Of a stretch of DNA of 64,000 bases, positions 38,597 to 46,890 are shown in pieces; within the stretch, counting starts at the first letter, position 1, and every line of letters begins with the position of its first letter. A program made the position numbers and the translations under genes. The notes beneath the pieces were generated by a model. It worked only from the letters and a program-made list of their open reading frames with translations. It searched no databases and was not told the DNA's origin. The stretch lies in NCBI GenBank assembly GCA_963665975.1, contig OY762508.1, forward strand, positions 992,001 to 1,056,000, written 5' to 3'. The stretch comes from G963665975 sp963665975. Lineage in GTDB: Bacteria > Bacteroidota > Rhodothermia > Rhodothermales > Bin80.

Positions 38597-39238
38597 TTTC
38601 CCAACTTGATCTGCCGTATACGGAGCCTGTCATTGCCGCGATTAAGACCACGGCCTGCAAGCGGCATGGTGGGCACGGCGGTAACCCTGAGAGCCCGGTG
38701 CCGGGAACAGCTAGACATCGTCTTTGTGTGGGTCATGCACATTGTGATGCTTGATCGCAGCGAAGGGCGCTTATATAGGCGGGCAGCCGTAAACGGCTTC
38801 AGACTGCCATACTCACCAGGACCGACAATGGGGCGTCAGAGCCGCAGCTCCGCTTTCTCACACGCTCCACAGCATGGACTCCGCACAATATTCCGAAAAT
38901 GCTGATATTCAGGCTGTGCGTCCGACAGTGCTACGAGAATGTGCATGCGTGCAGAGCTAGGTACCGGGAATCACATAAAGAGCATCGTTGGCCAGCACCG
39001 GCAACATCGGCGCGACGGCTTTGGCAACGCGCCTTCCCAGCTTGCGCAGGCCTTAGAGCGGGATTTGATCGGGCGGGGCTTATCAAGACGTTCGAATTCT
39101 GCTTCGAACCTTCGTGGAACACCATCAAGGATCTGCTTTTTCATGAAGGACATGACATGAAGACGCCGGGAGGAAACTTCTCCCCAGGTTGCCAGGAGAC
39201 AACGGCGTTTTCGTTCGCCAACTACACGAGGAAACCCA
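38597..39238. other. Spacer with a decayed HEPN-like gene
   Basis: About 640 bases after arginase without an intact gene. The first 400 bases show nothing recognisable; the last part contains the frameshifted remnant described at 39018-39172. Confidence 0.5.
39018..39172 (+). pseudogene. Remnant of HI0074-type nucleotidyltransferase substrate-binding (HEPN) protein
   Basis: Two frames together read FGNAPSQLAQALERDL and then, after a shift near 39060, FDRAGLIKTFEFCFEPSWNT followed by IKDLLFHEGHDMKTPG. This matches the conserved core of HI0074-like proteins (normally GLIQRFEFTFELAWKTLKDYL). Only about 50 codons survive of about 130, with no start and a frameshift. The usual partner, a MNT-domain nucleotidyltransferase, is not visible nearby. 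Confidence 0.5.
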
Positions 39239-40063
39239 ATGCTACATCACACACTCCCTAAGGCGGTCGCCGCCGGACTCGTGATAGTCTCTCTCATTGG
39301 CACGCTCCAGGCCTGCCAACGGGACGGAGGCCAATACACCCAAGCAGAGAACTAAATGGACGCCCGACACGACGAGGATTCCGGCGACGGAAAAGTCCAC
39401 TGGTCCTATGAAGGTCCGACCGGTCCCGGCCAGTGGGGCTCGCTTGATTCGTCCTTCGCGGTGTGCGACACCGGGATACAGCAGTCCCCGATCGATCTCG
39501 CTGGAGCGGCCTCGGGCAGCGGGAGCGAGCTGGCCATCCAGTGGCAGCCCACCGACGCACAGGTTATTGACAACGGCCATACCATCCAGGTCGATATAGA
39601 CGAGGGAGGCTCGATCAATCTGGAGGGTCGGAGTTTCCGCCTCGTGCAGTTTCACTTCCATCTGCCCAGCGAGCATACGGTCGATGGAAACGCCTCGCCC
39701 CTGGAGGTGCATTTCGTGCATCAGGCCGAGGAAGGCGACCTCGCCGTAATCGGCGTCTTCTCAAGTGCTGGCGAAGCGGATCCGGCCATCCAGAGCATTC
39801 AGGACGCCATTCCCGATTCCTCCGAGGCACCCGTAACCCTTGCCGAGTTCGATCCGCGCGCGCTCTTGCCAGAGGAACGGAGCTACTTTCGCTACGTCGG
39901 CTCCCTCACCACGCCGCCCTGTTCCGAGGTGGTCAGCTGAGTTGTGATGACCGAATCGATTTCTGCTTCCAGTGAGCAGATCGACACCTTTGCAGCACTT
40001 TATGCGATGAATGCACGCCCGGTCCAGGCCCTGAACCAGCGGTCGATACAGGTGCAGCGGTGA
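39239..40063 (+). pseudogene. Alpha-carbonic anhydrase interrupted by two in-frame stops
   Basis: One reading frame of 275 codons carries a complete alpha-carbonic anhydrase lipoprotein plan but with two nonsense codons. Part 1 (39239-39355): signal peptide with lipobox TLQAC, ended by TAA. Part 2 (39356-39940): HWSYEGPTGPGQWGSLD, QSPIDL, zinc ligands in VQFHFHLPSEHTVDG and LEVHFVHQAEEGDLAVIGVF, ended by TGA. Part 3 (to 40063): VVMTESISASSEQIDTFAAL and NARPVQALNQR, the normal C-terminus. The TGA stands where the family has the conserved Trp after PPCSEGV-, a one-base change from TGG. A cytoplasmic truncated product could be made from the internal ATG. Confidence 0.85.
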
Positions 40064-40587
40064 GGCATGCTCGGCGGGATTAGCTGCCGCTTCCATTCCC
40101 GGGAGTGGTCGGATTGACTCGGGTGGGCGTGGGGGAATCCTTGAATTCCCGCACAGAAAGCACTCCCCGAAGCGAGAGCGCTCTCGTGATCCGTCCACGG
40201 ACCTACAAACTGATTGAACCGGGTGGCTGTATTATTCTCTGGAATCGGCATTGGCAAGAATTCTGCGCATGGCATTCGGGCTCAGCGCTTGATTCTCAAC
40301 GTCCCTTTTCACTCCTATCAGCGCCAGCCACTGCGTTTTTGCCTCGGAATCACCAGATCGAACCGCTTCCTTGATAACCTCCATTGTCTTACCGCATCCG
40401 AGTTACAGGGAGTGCCGGATCAGCGTATCGCTCCTTAGATTGTGCCACCCGCAGCTCGTCAACAATTGCGAGCAGCGAGGTGGTCCTGCACACGGCAGAA
40501 GGCAGTCTATCCTCTGAAGCGTGTTATCTGCAGAGCGCCCGCCGGGCTAACAGCGTCCAGGCGCCATTCGCCTGTCCGTACTAGCCG
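40064..40587. other. Intergenic region, one possible small ORF
   Basis: About 520 bases between the broken carbonic anhydrase and mntR. No known gene, repeat or RNA recognised; a 50-codon minus-strand frame at 40232-40384 is the only candidate. Confidence 0.45.
40232..40384 (-). CDS. Possible small protein, unknown
   Basis: A 50-residue frame with ATG start: MEVIKEAVRSGDSEAKTQWL, then an alpha-helical, charged remainder ending ILANADSRE. Composition looks protein-like (balanced charges, no low complexity). There is no clear ribosome site. It could also be the surviving end of a larger decayed gene. I do not recognise it. Confidence 0.25.
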   Translation of the reverse strand: MEVIKEAVRSGDSEAKTQWLALIGVKRDVENQALSPNAMRRILANADSRE

Positions 40588-41250
40588 CTAATCCCTCCCG
40601 TCGTCCAGCACCACATGCACGCAGCTGGCTACTTGGCGCCCAACAACCGTCTCCGTGCCAGCGACATCAATGGTAATGGGACCGTTAAATGGCGCCTTGG
40701 CCATCACAATGACCGTGCGTTGTGGGACGAGTCCGAGTTCTTCGAGATACTGCAGCAGGTCCGGGTCTCCATCAGAGACATGCTGTACGCGGACGGTCTG
40801 CCCCTCCTCCGCACTGGACAATGGTGTCGTGGCTGTTTCTATAAGCTCCAGATCCGCCGTGGGAATGGGGTGGCCATGAGGATCATGGGTCGGATAGCCA
40901 AGCAACGCGTCGATCTTCTTCTCGAAGGCTTCAGAAATATGATGCTCCAGATGTTCGGCTTCATCGTGTATTTCTGCCCACGAGTACCCCATCATTTCTT
41001 TCAAATAGGTTTCCAGGAGACGATGATGACGCACCATTTCCAGCGCAATTTTCTCGCCAGCCGCCGTCAGGCGCACGCCCTTATACGACTCATGCACAAC
41101 CATCTTGAGCTGTGCAAGGCGCTTCACCATGTTTGTAACCGACGCTGCTGATACCTTGAGCACACGGGCGATTTCCTTCGTTGAGACAGCGCCATCCCGT
41201 TGCAACTTGTAGATGGCCTTCAGATAATCTTCTACTGCGGCGCTGAGCAT
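40588..41250 (-). CDS. mntR: DtxR/MntR-family metal-dependent repressor
   Basis: A 220-residue transcriptional regulator. Start chosen at MLSAAVEDYLKAIYKLQ. Domains: winged helix (1-65) with VSAASVTNMVKRLAQ as recognition helix; dimerisation/metal domain (about 70-140) with VRHHRLLETYLKEMMGYSW and EAEHLEHHISEAFEKKI (family Glu/His ligands); C-terminal FeoA/SH3-like domain (GQTVRVQHVSDGDPDLLQYL ...). It probably represses the troABCD-like importer at 6-10 kb when Mn or Fe is plentiful. It is divergent from mnmD. Confidence 0.9.
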   Translation of the reverse strand: MLSAAVEDYLKAIYKLQRDGAVSTKEIARVLKVSAASVTNMVKRLAQLKMVVHESYKGVRLTAAGEKIALEMVRHHRLLETYLKEMMGYSWAEIHDEAEHLEHHISEAFEKKIDALLGYPTHDPHGHPIPTADLELIETATTPLSSAEEGQTVRVQHVSDGDPDLLQYLEELGLVPQRTVIVMAKAPFNGPITIDVAGTETVVGRQVASCVHVVLDDGRD

Positions 41251-41303
41251 GAGCCCGAACTCTCTTGGCACAATTGAACGTTGCTACCCGCGCAGGGATA
41301 GGT

Positions 41304-41341
41304 GGATCCGAAACCGAGCTGAAAACACGGTTTCCTGATCC
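41304..41341. promoter_or_regulatory. Imperfect inverted repeat between mntR and mnmD
   Basis: GGATC-CGAAACCG and CGGTTTCCTGATCC face each other around an 11-base loop in the divergent promoter region. It may be an operator or a hairpin; it does not resemble the TTTAG-type site at troA. Confidence 0.3.
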
Positions 41342-41413
41342 AGCCGGAACGCTCGCCTGATTCTGTTCTACAACACCATTCCATTGGTGTATACACCCAC
41401 ACCAGGCATCCAT

Positions 41414-42100
41414 ATGCCCCCTGTCATCACACGAACCGAAGACGGTTTCGACACGCTCATCAGCCAACAATACAACCAGACCTACCACTCCATCCATGGC
41501 GCCGCAGTCGAAGCGAATCATGTCTTTTTCCGGGGAGCCGGCGTGGAAGCGCGCTGCCAAGACCGTTTGCCTACACGCATACTTGAGGTAGGCTTTGGAA
41601 CGGGCCTGAATTTCTTGCTCACCGCACAGAGCGCCATGGCCTCTGGAACGCCCATCCATTACACGGGACTCGAAGACGATGTTCTTCCCGCTGAATTGTT
41701 CGCCAGCCTCAACCACGCCGCGAAGATACCTGCTGGTCCTGGTCTTTCCACGTGGCGGCGCACACTTCCCTCCCCTACGCCTCCTGGCGCTTATACGCAC
41801 ACTTTTTCGCCTGATTGCGTGCTGGAGCTCGTGGTAGGCGATGCCGCCATTGCACCCATACCGGGTCCTTGCTACCACGCCATCTATCTGGATGCGTTCA
41901 GCCCAGAGGCCAATCCGGAGCTCTGGACGCCTGCGTTTCTAGCGCGCTTGTTTGCGCTTACCTGTCCTGGCGGGCGCCTTGCCACGTATTCGGCCAAGGG
42001 CATCGTCCGGCGACGCCTGGCCGCGTGCGGATATGACGTGGAGCGAAAGCCGGGGCCTCCTGGCAAGCGCGAAATGCTGGTCGGACGAAAACCTCTCTAA
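41414..42100 (+). CDS. mnmD: tRNA 5-methylaminomethyl-2-thiouridine-forming methyltransferase MnmD
   Basis: A 228-residue stand-alone methyltransferase for wobble uridine 34 (the N-terminal half of E. coli MnmC, without the oxidase). Seen: TRTEDGFDTLISQQYNQTYH and HGAAVEANHVFF, both family-specific; SAM motif ILEVGFGTGLNFLL; IYLDAFSPEANPELWTPAFL; and the ending RKPGPPGKREMLVGRKP. The start MPPVITRTEDG matches the family; an ATG 30 bases upstream is also in frame. Its 3' end overlaps the convergent aconitase-X small subunit by 4 bases. Confidence 0.93.
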   Translation: MPPVITRTEDGFDTLISQQYNQTYHSIHGAAVEANHVFFRGAGVEARCQDRLPTRILEVGFGTGLNFLLTAQSAMASGTPIHYTGLEDDVLPAELFASLNHAAKIPAGPGLSTWRRTLPSPTPPGAYTHTFSPDCVLELVVGDAAIAPIPGPCYHAIYLDAFSPEANPELWTPAFLARLFALTCPGGRLATYSAKGIVRRRLAACGYDVERKPGPPGKREMLVGRKPL

Positions 42101-42516
42101 AAAGAAACGATGACGCGGCCGTCTGCAAGAATGCGCAACGTCTGGCCCGTCTTCAACTTCGCATAATCCTCTGCACGCAGTGCGACTACCGGAAGTGGCC
42201 GCTTGTAAAGCTCGTCGGCGACGATGGAGGCCAGCGTCAGAAACGTGTCCTTTCGCGCCGTTAACAGGGCCAGCGGCGCGGTGCCGCGCCGTATGGCTTC
42301 TAGCAGGACAGCCGTCGTCGTGCTGGACCCACGCGTTGCGGGTATCGCCAGAATGCGCCCCGCCGCCACGCAACCAGAGAGCGGATGCCGGCGATCGATG
42401 ATTTCGCCGGTCACCTGGTCGTATCCGCCCCAGAAACTTAGCGGCTCGTCGCTGACCAGCGCATCGCCGGTGGCCATGCCCGGCACGAGCACGTGACCCT
42501 GCATCATGCGCACCAT
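42097..42516 (-). CDS. Aconitase X small (swivel, DUF126) subunit
   Basis: A 139-residue swivel domain of an aconitase-X dehydratase. Seen: MMQGHVLVPGMATGDALV, LSFWGGYDQVTGEIIDRRHP and ILAIPATRGSSTTTAVLLEA, the DUF126 signature containing the substrate-binding serines. It overlaps the 3' end of the large-subunit gene by 13 bases, so the two are translated together. Bacterial pairs of this type are known as cis-3-hydroxy-L-proline dehydratases, and archaeal ones as phosphomevalonate dehydratase; the former is more likely in a bacterium. Confidence 0.9.
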   Translation of the reverse strand: MVRMMQGHVLVPGMATGDALVSDEPLSFWGGYDQVTGEIIDRRHPLSGCVAAGRILAIPATRGSSTTTAVLLEAIRRGTAPLALLTARKDTFLTLASIVADELYKRPLPVVALRAEDYAKLKTGQTLRILADGRVIVSF

Positions 42517-43769
42517 ACACCCTCACGTTGAATGACCCGGCCCTCCACTGCCGATAGCACGCAGTCCTCCAGCGCGCCAAAGACGACCTGTGTGCCCAAT
42601 AAGCCAGGCGCGTAGTAGGCATACTTCGGAGAATTCGTCATCACAGTCCGCACGTCCGGACTCAGCATCGGCGTTGTTAGAATGCACGTATCAACGGTTA
42701 CCGTGCCACCAAAACTCTCAATCGCCTCCATGTACCCCATGCGCGCTGCCAGCGCCTTGATGGCGCGACTAGCGGTCACCACGAAACGTACATCCTCATG
42801 GCGCCGCAACCCCGCCACCAGAGGCGCGAGTTTCCTGAATTCGTCCAACGAAAAATGAGGACTCCCCAGCGCCACGAGATCAAGACTTTCCACCTGTGCG
42901 GTAGTCAGATCTCGGCGTGCAGCACGTAGCATATCCATGGTCACGTCCATCGAACGGTCTGGCGACCTGCCCTGGAAGGCGGCTTCACGCGTCGGTGCTT
43001 CGGGGGTGACGCCGACCAGGTGAAACAGCGCCACAACTCCCGAGGATGCCATAGCGGCACCTAACGCTTTTAGCTGATCCTCTGTCGGCGCCGCCTCGAT
43101 CCCCTCGATAACGGGAATGGCCTCCCCGGCCTCTTTGCCGACAAGATGTCCGAGAACGCCGTAGAAGCCGTCGTCTTCCTGCACATACTGTGGCACCCGG
43201 CGCAATTGAAACAGCACCTGTCCCGCTCTATTCTCCTCCAGGTGAAGTCCGGCGGCCGGGGCGCGGCCGGTTATGGCCGCGCAAATGTCCAACAGGTCGG
43301 GATACCGCTCGGTGCGCGCACCCAGAACGGAGTTCGCGAAGATCACGGCGCTGGACTCGCCCCACGCAATCTGCTGCCCCAGGCGCGGCCGCTCCGATTG
43401 TTGATACGGAGCACACGTCCACGTAGGCGTACAGCCCATGCTCTGGTAGGCCACCATCTGCCGGCGGGCTTTTTCCGCCCATTCGGCGGGCACATGCCAC
43501 GCGCCCCAGCCGTGCTCATCAACACCACTGACGTTTAGTGTTGCAGGGACAACCACACGGGCCCCAAGACTTGCAAGGCGCTCGGCATACTCCAGCGTAG
43601 CATCGCCCTGAAAGAGGGTGCTGTCAATGTGCGCAGCCGTGATGTCAAGAAATCGCTCGGCTCCAAACACCGGCAGCATGCGAACCAAAACGGTCATCGC
43701 CATTCGAGCAGCGGGACCATGTTCGCCGTGCAGGGTCGCGCGATCCTTCTCGCTCAGAAGACTGTCCAT
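42504..43769 (-). CDS. Aconitase X catalytic (DUF521) subunit
   Basis: A 421-residue catalytic subunit. Start chosen at MDSLLSEKDRATLHGEHGPA, which is the family's normal opening; the 27 codons before it are hydrophobic and unlike the family. Seen: DITAAHIDSTLFQGDATLEY, CTPTWTCAPYQQSERP (metal/cluster cysteines), IAWGESSAVIFANSVLGART and VDTCILTTP with another conserved Cys. Probably a dehydratase of cis-3-hydroxyproline; substrate is inferred from family precedent only. Confidence 0.9.
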   Translation of the reverse strand: MDSLLSEKDRATLHGEHGPAARMAMTVLVRMLPVFGAERFLDITAAHIDSTLFQGDATLEYAERLASLGARVVVPATLNVSGVDEHGWGAWHVPAEWAEKARRQMVAYQSMGCTPTWTCAPYQQSERPRLGQQIAWGESSAVIFANSVLGARTERYPDLLDICAAITGRAPAAGLHLEENRAGQVLFQLRRVPQYVQEDDGFYGVLGHLVGKEAGEAIPVIEGIEAAPTEDQLKALGAAMASSGVVALFHLVGVTPEAPTREAAFQGRSPDRSMDVTMDMLRAARRDLTTAQVESLDLVALGSPHFSLDEFRKLAPLVAGLRRHEDVRFVVTASRAIKALAARMGYMEAIESFGGTVTVDTCILTTPMLSPDVRTVMTNSPKYAYYAPGLLGTQVVFGALEDCVLSAVEGRVIQREGVWCA

Positions 43770-43873
43770 ACGCCGACCTCCGACTATAATCAAACATAGG
43801 ATAATCCACGCTCCCGTGCTCGCGCACGTTTCGTATGTTGCCCTATGCACTGTTCCACCAATACCACCACATC

Positions 43874-45148
43874 ATGACTTCCAATACACGCACTGTCGGC
43901 ATTCTTCTGCTGTGCGCCCTTGCCTCATGGCCCGCCGCCGGACAGCAATTTGTTGAAACCGCACCCGAAGACGTTGGCTTTTCCGGGGAGCGCCTGGCGC
44001 GGCTGGATGCGGTGATCGAGCACAATATTGCCGAGGAAAACCTTGCTGGCGCCGTCTCCTTCATTGCACGCAAGGGCAAAGCCGTACGCTTTCGCGCTTA
44101 TGGGATGCGGGATCGCGAAGCCGAAATCCCGATGACCACAGACACCATTTTTCGTATTGCGTCCATGAGCAAGGCCGTCACCTCCGTGGCTGTCATGATT
44201 CTGTACGAAGAGGGCCATTTTCTGCTCGGAGACCCGGTCTCCAGCTTCATCCCGGAGTTCAAGGACGCCGTAGTTGCCGTGGCACCGCCAGAGGACGCCC
44301 CGGATTCGGTGGCCTTCGTCACCGAGCGCGCAAAACGCCCCATTTCCATTCATGACCTGCTTACGCACAAGGCCGGGCTTACCTATGGGAGCGGCCTCGC
44401 CTCTGATGCCTATCAGGAAGCCGGGCTGTCCGGCTGGTACTTTGCGGATCGTGAAGAAACGATTGGGGATGCCATCACGCGCCTGGCCACGCTTCCGCTG
44501 CACGGGCATCCAGGCGATGCCTGGCAGTACGGGTTTTCAACGGACGTGTTGGGTTACTTTGTAGAGGTCGTCTCCGGAATGCCGCTGGACCAATTCTTCA
44601 AGGAGCGCATCTTCGATCCGCTCAAGATGGAGGACACGTCCTTCTTCCTCCCCCCGGAAAAGGCCGATCGCCTTGCTCCCGTTTACGGGATCGGCGCCTC
44701 CGGCGCTCTTGAGCTCAGAGAGCCGACCGCCACTACGGATTACATTCACGGCCCCCGACAGTGTTTTTCCGGCGGCGCCGGGTTGCTATCTACGACCAGC
44801 GACTATGGGCGCTTCCTGCAGATGCTCCTCCAGGGCGGACAACTGGATGGCGCTCGCATCCTGAGCCCAAAAACCGTGGAGCTCATGCAAGCCGACAACT
44901 CCGGTGACATGTACCCATGGGACAAAACAGGCTTCGGCCTCGGTTTCTGGGTTGTTACTGACGTGGGACAGTTCGGCGAACTCGGCTCCCACGGCGCCTA
45001 CGGATGGGGCAGTGCCTACTATCCCATCTATTGGATCGACCCCGAAGAAGAGCTGATTGGAATGATCATGACGCAACTCATGCCTGCCGGCGGGTTAACC
45101 CTGAACCGGCTCTTCACCACGTTAACGTACCAGGCGCTTGTGGACTGA
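43874..45148 (+). CDS. Secreted serine hydrolase (class C beta-lactamase/esterase family)
   Basis: A 424-residue protein with signal peptide (start MTSNTRTVGILLLC, cleavage near AAGQQF). Seen: catalytic SMSK in FRIASMSKAVTSVAVMI; FSTDVLGYFVEVVSG where YxN-type enzymes have Tyr-Ser-Asn; GGAGLLSTTSDYGRFLQMLL; and HGAYGWGSAYYPIYWIDPEE close to the end, characteristic of EstB-like esterases. Probably periplasmic or secreted. It is divergent from the aconitase-X operon over 104 bases and convergent with the following amidohydrolase. Confidence 0.9.
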   Translation: MTSNTRTVGILLLCALASWPAAGQQFVETAPEDVGFSGERLARLDAVIEHNIAEENLAGAVSFIARKGKAVRFRAYGMRDREAEIPMTTDTIFRIASMSKAVTSVAVMILYEEGHFLLGDPVSSFIPEFKDAVVAVAPPEDAPDSVAFVTERAKRPISIHDLLTHKAGLTYGSGLASDAYQEAGLSGWYFADREETIGDAITRLATLPLHGHPGDAWQYGFSTDVLGYFVEVVSGMPLDQFFKERIFDPLKMEDTSFFLPPEKADRLAPVYGIGASGALELREPTATTDYIHGPRQCFSGGAGLLSTTSDYGRFLQMLLQGGQLDGARILSPKTVELMQADNSGDMYPWDKTGFGLGFWVVTDVGQFGELGSHGAYGWGSAYYPIYWIDPEEELIGMIMTQLMPAGGLTLNRLFTTLTYQALVD

Positions 45149-45162
45149 CTGGGCCTTGCAGC

Positions 45163-46791
45163 TTACTGTTGTGCCGGCGTAATCGTGACGAATGGCTCCG
45201 AAACGGCATTTGATCCAACATCCGCCTTGGATTCAGCGACCATGCGCTCAACTTCCTGCATGAGCCGGTCATTGTTGATGACTATCCCGTCCTTAATCGT
45301 GTGCACGATGCCTCCCTTGCGCACCATGGCGCCATCCTCGTCCAGTGTCAGGGCACCGAAGGCGTACAGAAACCTCAGGTTGTACAGGGGGCTACCGTCA
45401 ACGAGAACCAGATCGGCCCTATAGCCGGGGCGCACGAGGCCGAGATCTGCCTGGCGCAGCGTTCTTGCACTGTTATAGGTAGCCGCCTTCAGCACCTCAA
45501 GCGTGTGCATGCCGGTTTCACGCAACAGTTGCAGTTCGCGAATATTCGAAAAGCCCGGCGTAGCCCAGATATAATTGTCATCTGTTCCATACGCGACGCG
45601 TCCGCCACGCTGATTGAAGGCATAGATCAAGTCTCCCCACAGGTCAAACGCATAGGTCCAGTAATACTCATCGTCGGATGTCCAATCGTAGTGATAGGAA
45701 CCGTGGAAGGCCGGATTGGGAAGATTCCACTCGATAAGCGCCTGATGTGTGAACTTGTCATGCCAGGGTAAGCTCTGTGCGCGAATGATATCGCGGTTCG
45801 CTTCGTACACCACGCGTGTGGGCAGCATGGTCACTCCATAGGCAACGAGCGAATCCGCAACTTCCGTTAGCAATCGGTCCTTGTTGGCCTCTGTCCAAAC
45901 CTTGCCAGCATGGCGGAAGCGAGCGTTTTCGTCGTTGTAGTTGTAGTCCCGCGGGAAGTCCTGCACTGAGCGGTCCAGGGACGATTCGGCATACGCGTAG
46001 TGGTGCTCAATCATCGTCACGCCGAGGCGTGCGGCATCGACAGCCTGCGTTACGGACGTTGTGCTGGGCGGAATGTGATAGGTCGTAATGCCCCCCACTT
46101 CCTCCACGGCCGTACACACGGCGCCCAGCAATTCCTGATTCCATCCCAGTGGTCCCACACTGAGGACATGCATGCCTTTGCCCCGCATTTCGCGGGCGAT
46201 CTGCGACGCATTACGCGGGTCCTCCAGAAAGGCGCGGTCGTAGTCCGTGTCGGAGCCCCACCCCCAGATCGGAAACATGCGGGGCGCGAGGATTTCGTTG
46301 GCAGCGCTGCGGCGCGCTTCATCCATTGCATTGCCGAGCCCGCGATCGGGCGCTGGCACCATGGCCGTAACGCCATGCGCCAACTTGAGATAGTAGACAT
46401 ACTCCAGAGGCATCGGGTCGCGTCGCAGGTGCATGTGGAGATCAATCATCCCCGGCATCACGGTCATCCCTTCGGCATCGATCACGCGATCGCCCATAGG
46501 CCTTGCCACGTCGCCCCGCCGCGCGGCCGTCACAGGATCGAACGGTAACATTTCCATGATCGTATTGCCTTCGATCACGATGTCGTAGGGGCCGACAGGC
46601 GGCCCACCGTGTCCCGGCAGCACCATGGCGCCCTGCAGCACCAACCGATCGTATGGCCCCCCTGCAAGGTCGCCGAATGCGCTGGTGGTGTCCTGGGCCT
46701 GGATGGCTGATACCAAAAGACAGGCGAGCAGGACACTAGCGGACCAGGATACTGCTTGTAGAATGATTTTGGAGGGAGCGCCAAAACGCAT
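45163..46791 (-). CDS. Exported amidohydrolase family protein
   Basis: A 542-residue metal-dependent hydrolase with a signal peptide (start MRFGAPSKIILQAV, hydrophobic run SASVLLACLLVSAIQAQ). Seen: metal motif MPGMIDLHMHLRRDPMP, a second HH in MIEHHYAYAES and the late Asp in VAYGTDDNYIWATPGF; DLGLVRPGYRADLVLVDGSP is the usual closing part. It resembles secreted amidohydrolases placed with peptidases and TolB-like propellers in Bacteroidota; substrate unknown. Sequence length is longer than dihydroorotase-type enzymes because of an insert around residues 180-330. Confidence 0.88.
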   Translation of the reverse strand: MRFGAPSKIILQAVSWSASVLLACLLVSAIQAQDTTSAFGDLAGGPYDRLVLQGAMVLPGHGGPPVGPYDIVIEGNTIMEMLPFDPVTAARRGDVARPMGDRVIDAEGMTVMPGMIDLHMHLRRDPMPLEYVYYLKLAHGVTAMVPAPDRGLGNAMDEARRSAANEILAPRMFPIWGWGSDTDYDRAFLEDPRNASQIAREMRGKGMHVLSVGPLGWNQELLGAVCTAVEEVGGITTYHIPPSTTSVTQAVDAARLGVTMIEHHYAYAESSLDRSVQDFPRDYNYNDENARFRHAGKVWTEANKDRLLTEVADSLVAYGVTMLPTRVVYEANRDIIRAQSLPWHDKFTHQALIEWNLPNPAFHGSYHYDWTSDDEYYWTYAFDLWGDLIYAFNQRGGRVAYGTDDNYIWATPGFSNIRELQLLRETGMHTLEVLKAATYNSARTLRQADLGLVRPGYRADLVLVDGSPLYNLRFLYAFGALTLDEDGAMVRKGGIVHTIKDGIVINNDRLMQEVERMVAESKADVGSNAVSEPFVTITPAQQ

Positions 46792-46890
46792 GATAGTCGG
46801 GATTGTGTTGATAGTGACCGGAATGCACTGCAATCTACCCCACGGACCGGTAAAGTTGCGCACCTGCAAGATTACGCATTGAGGAGCCGG

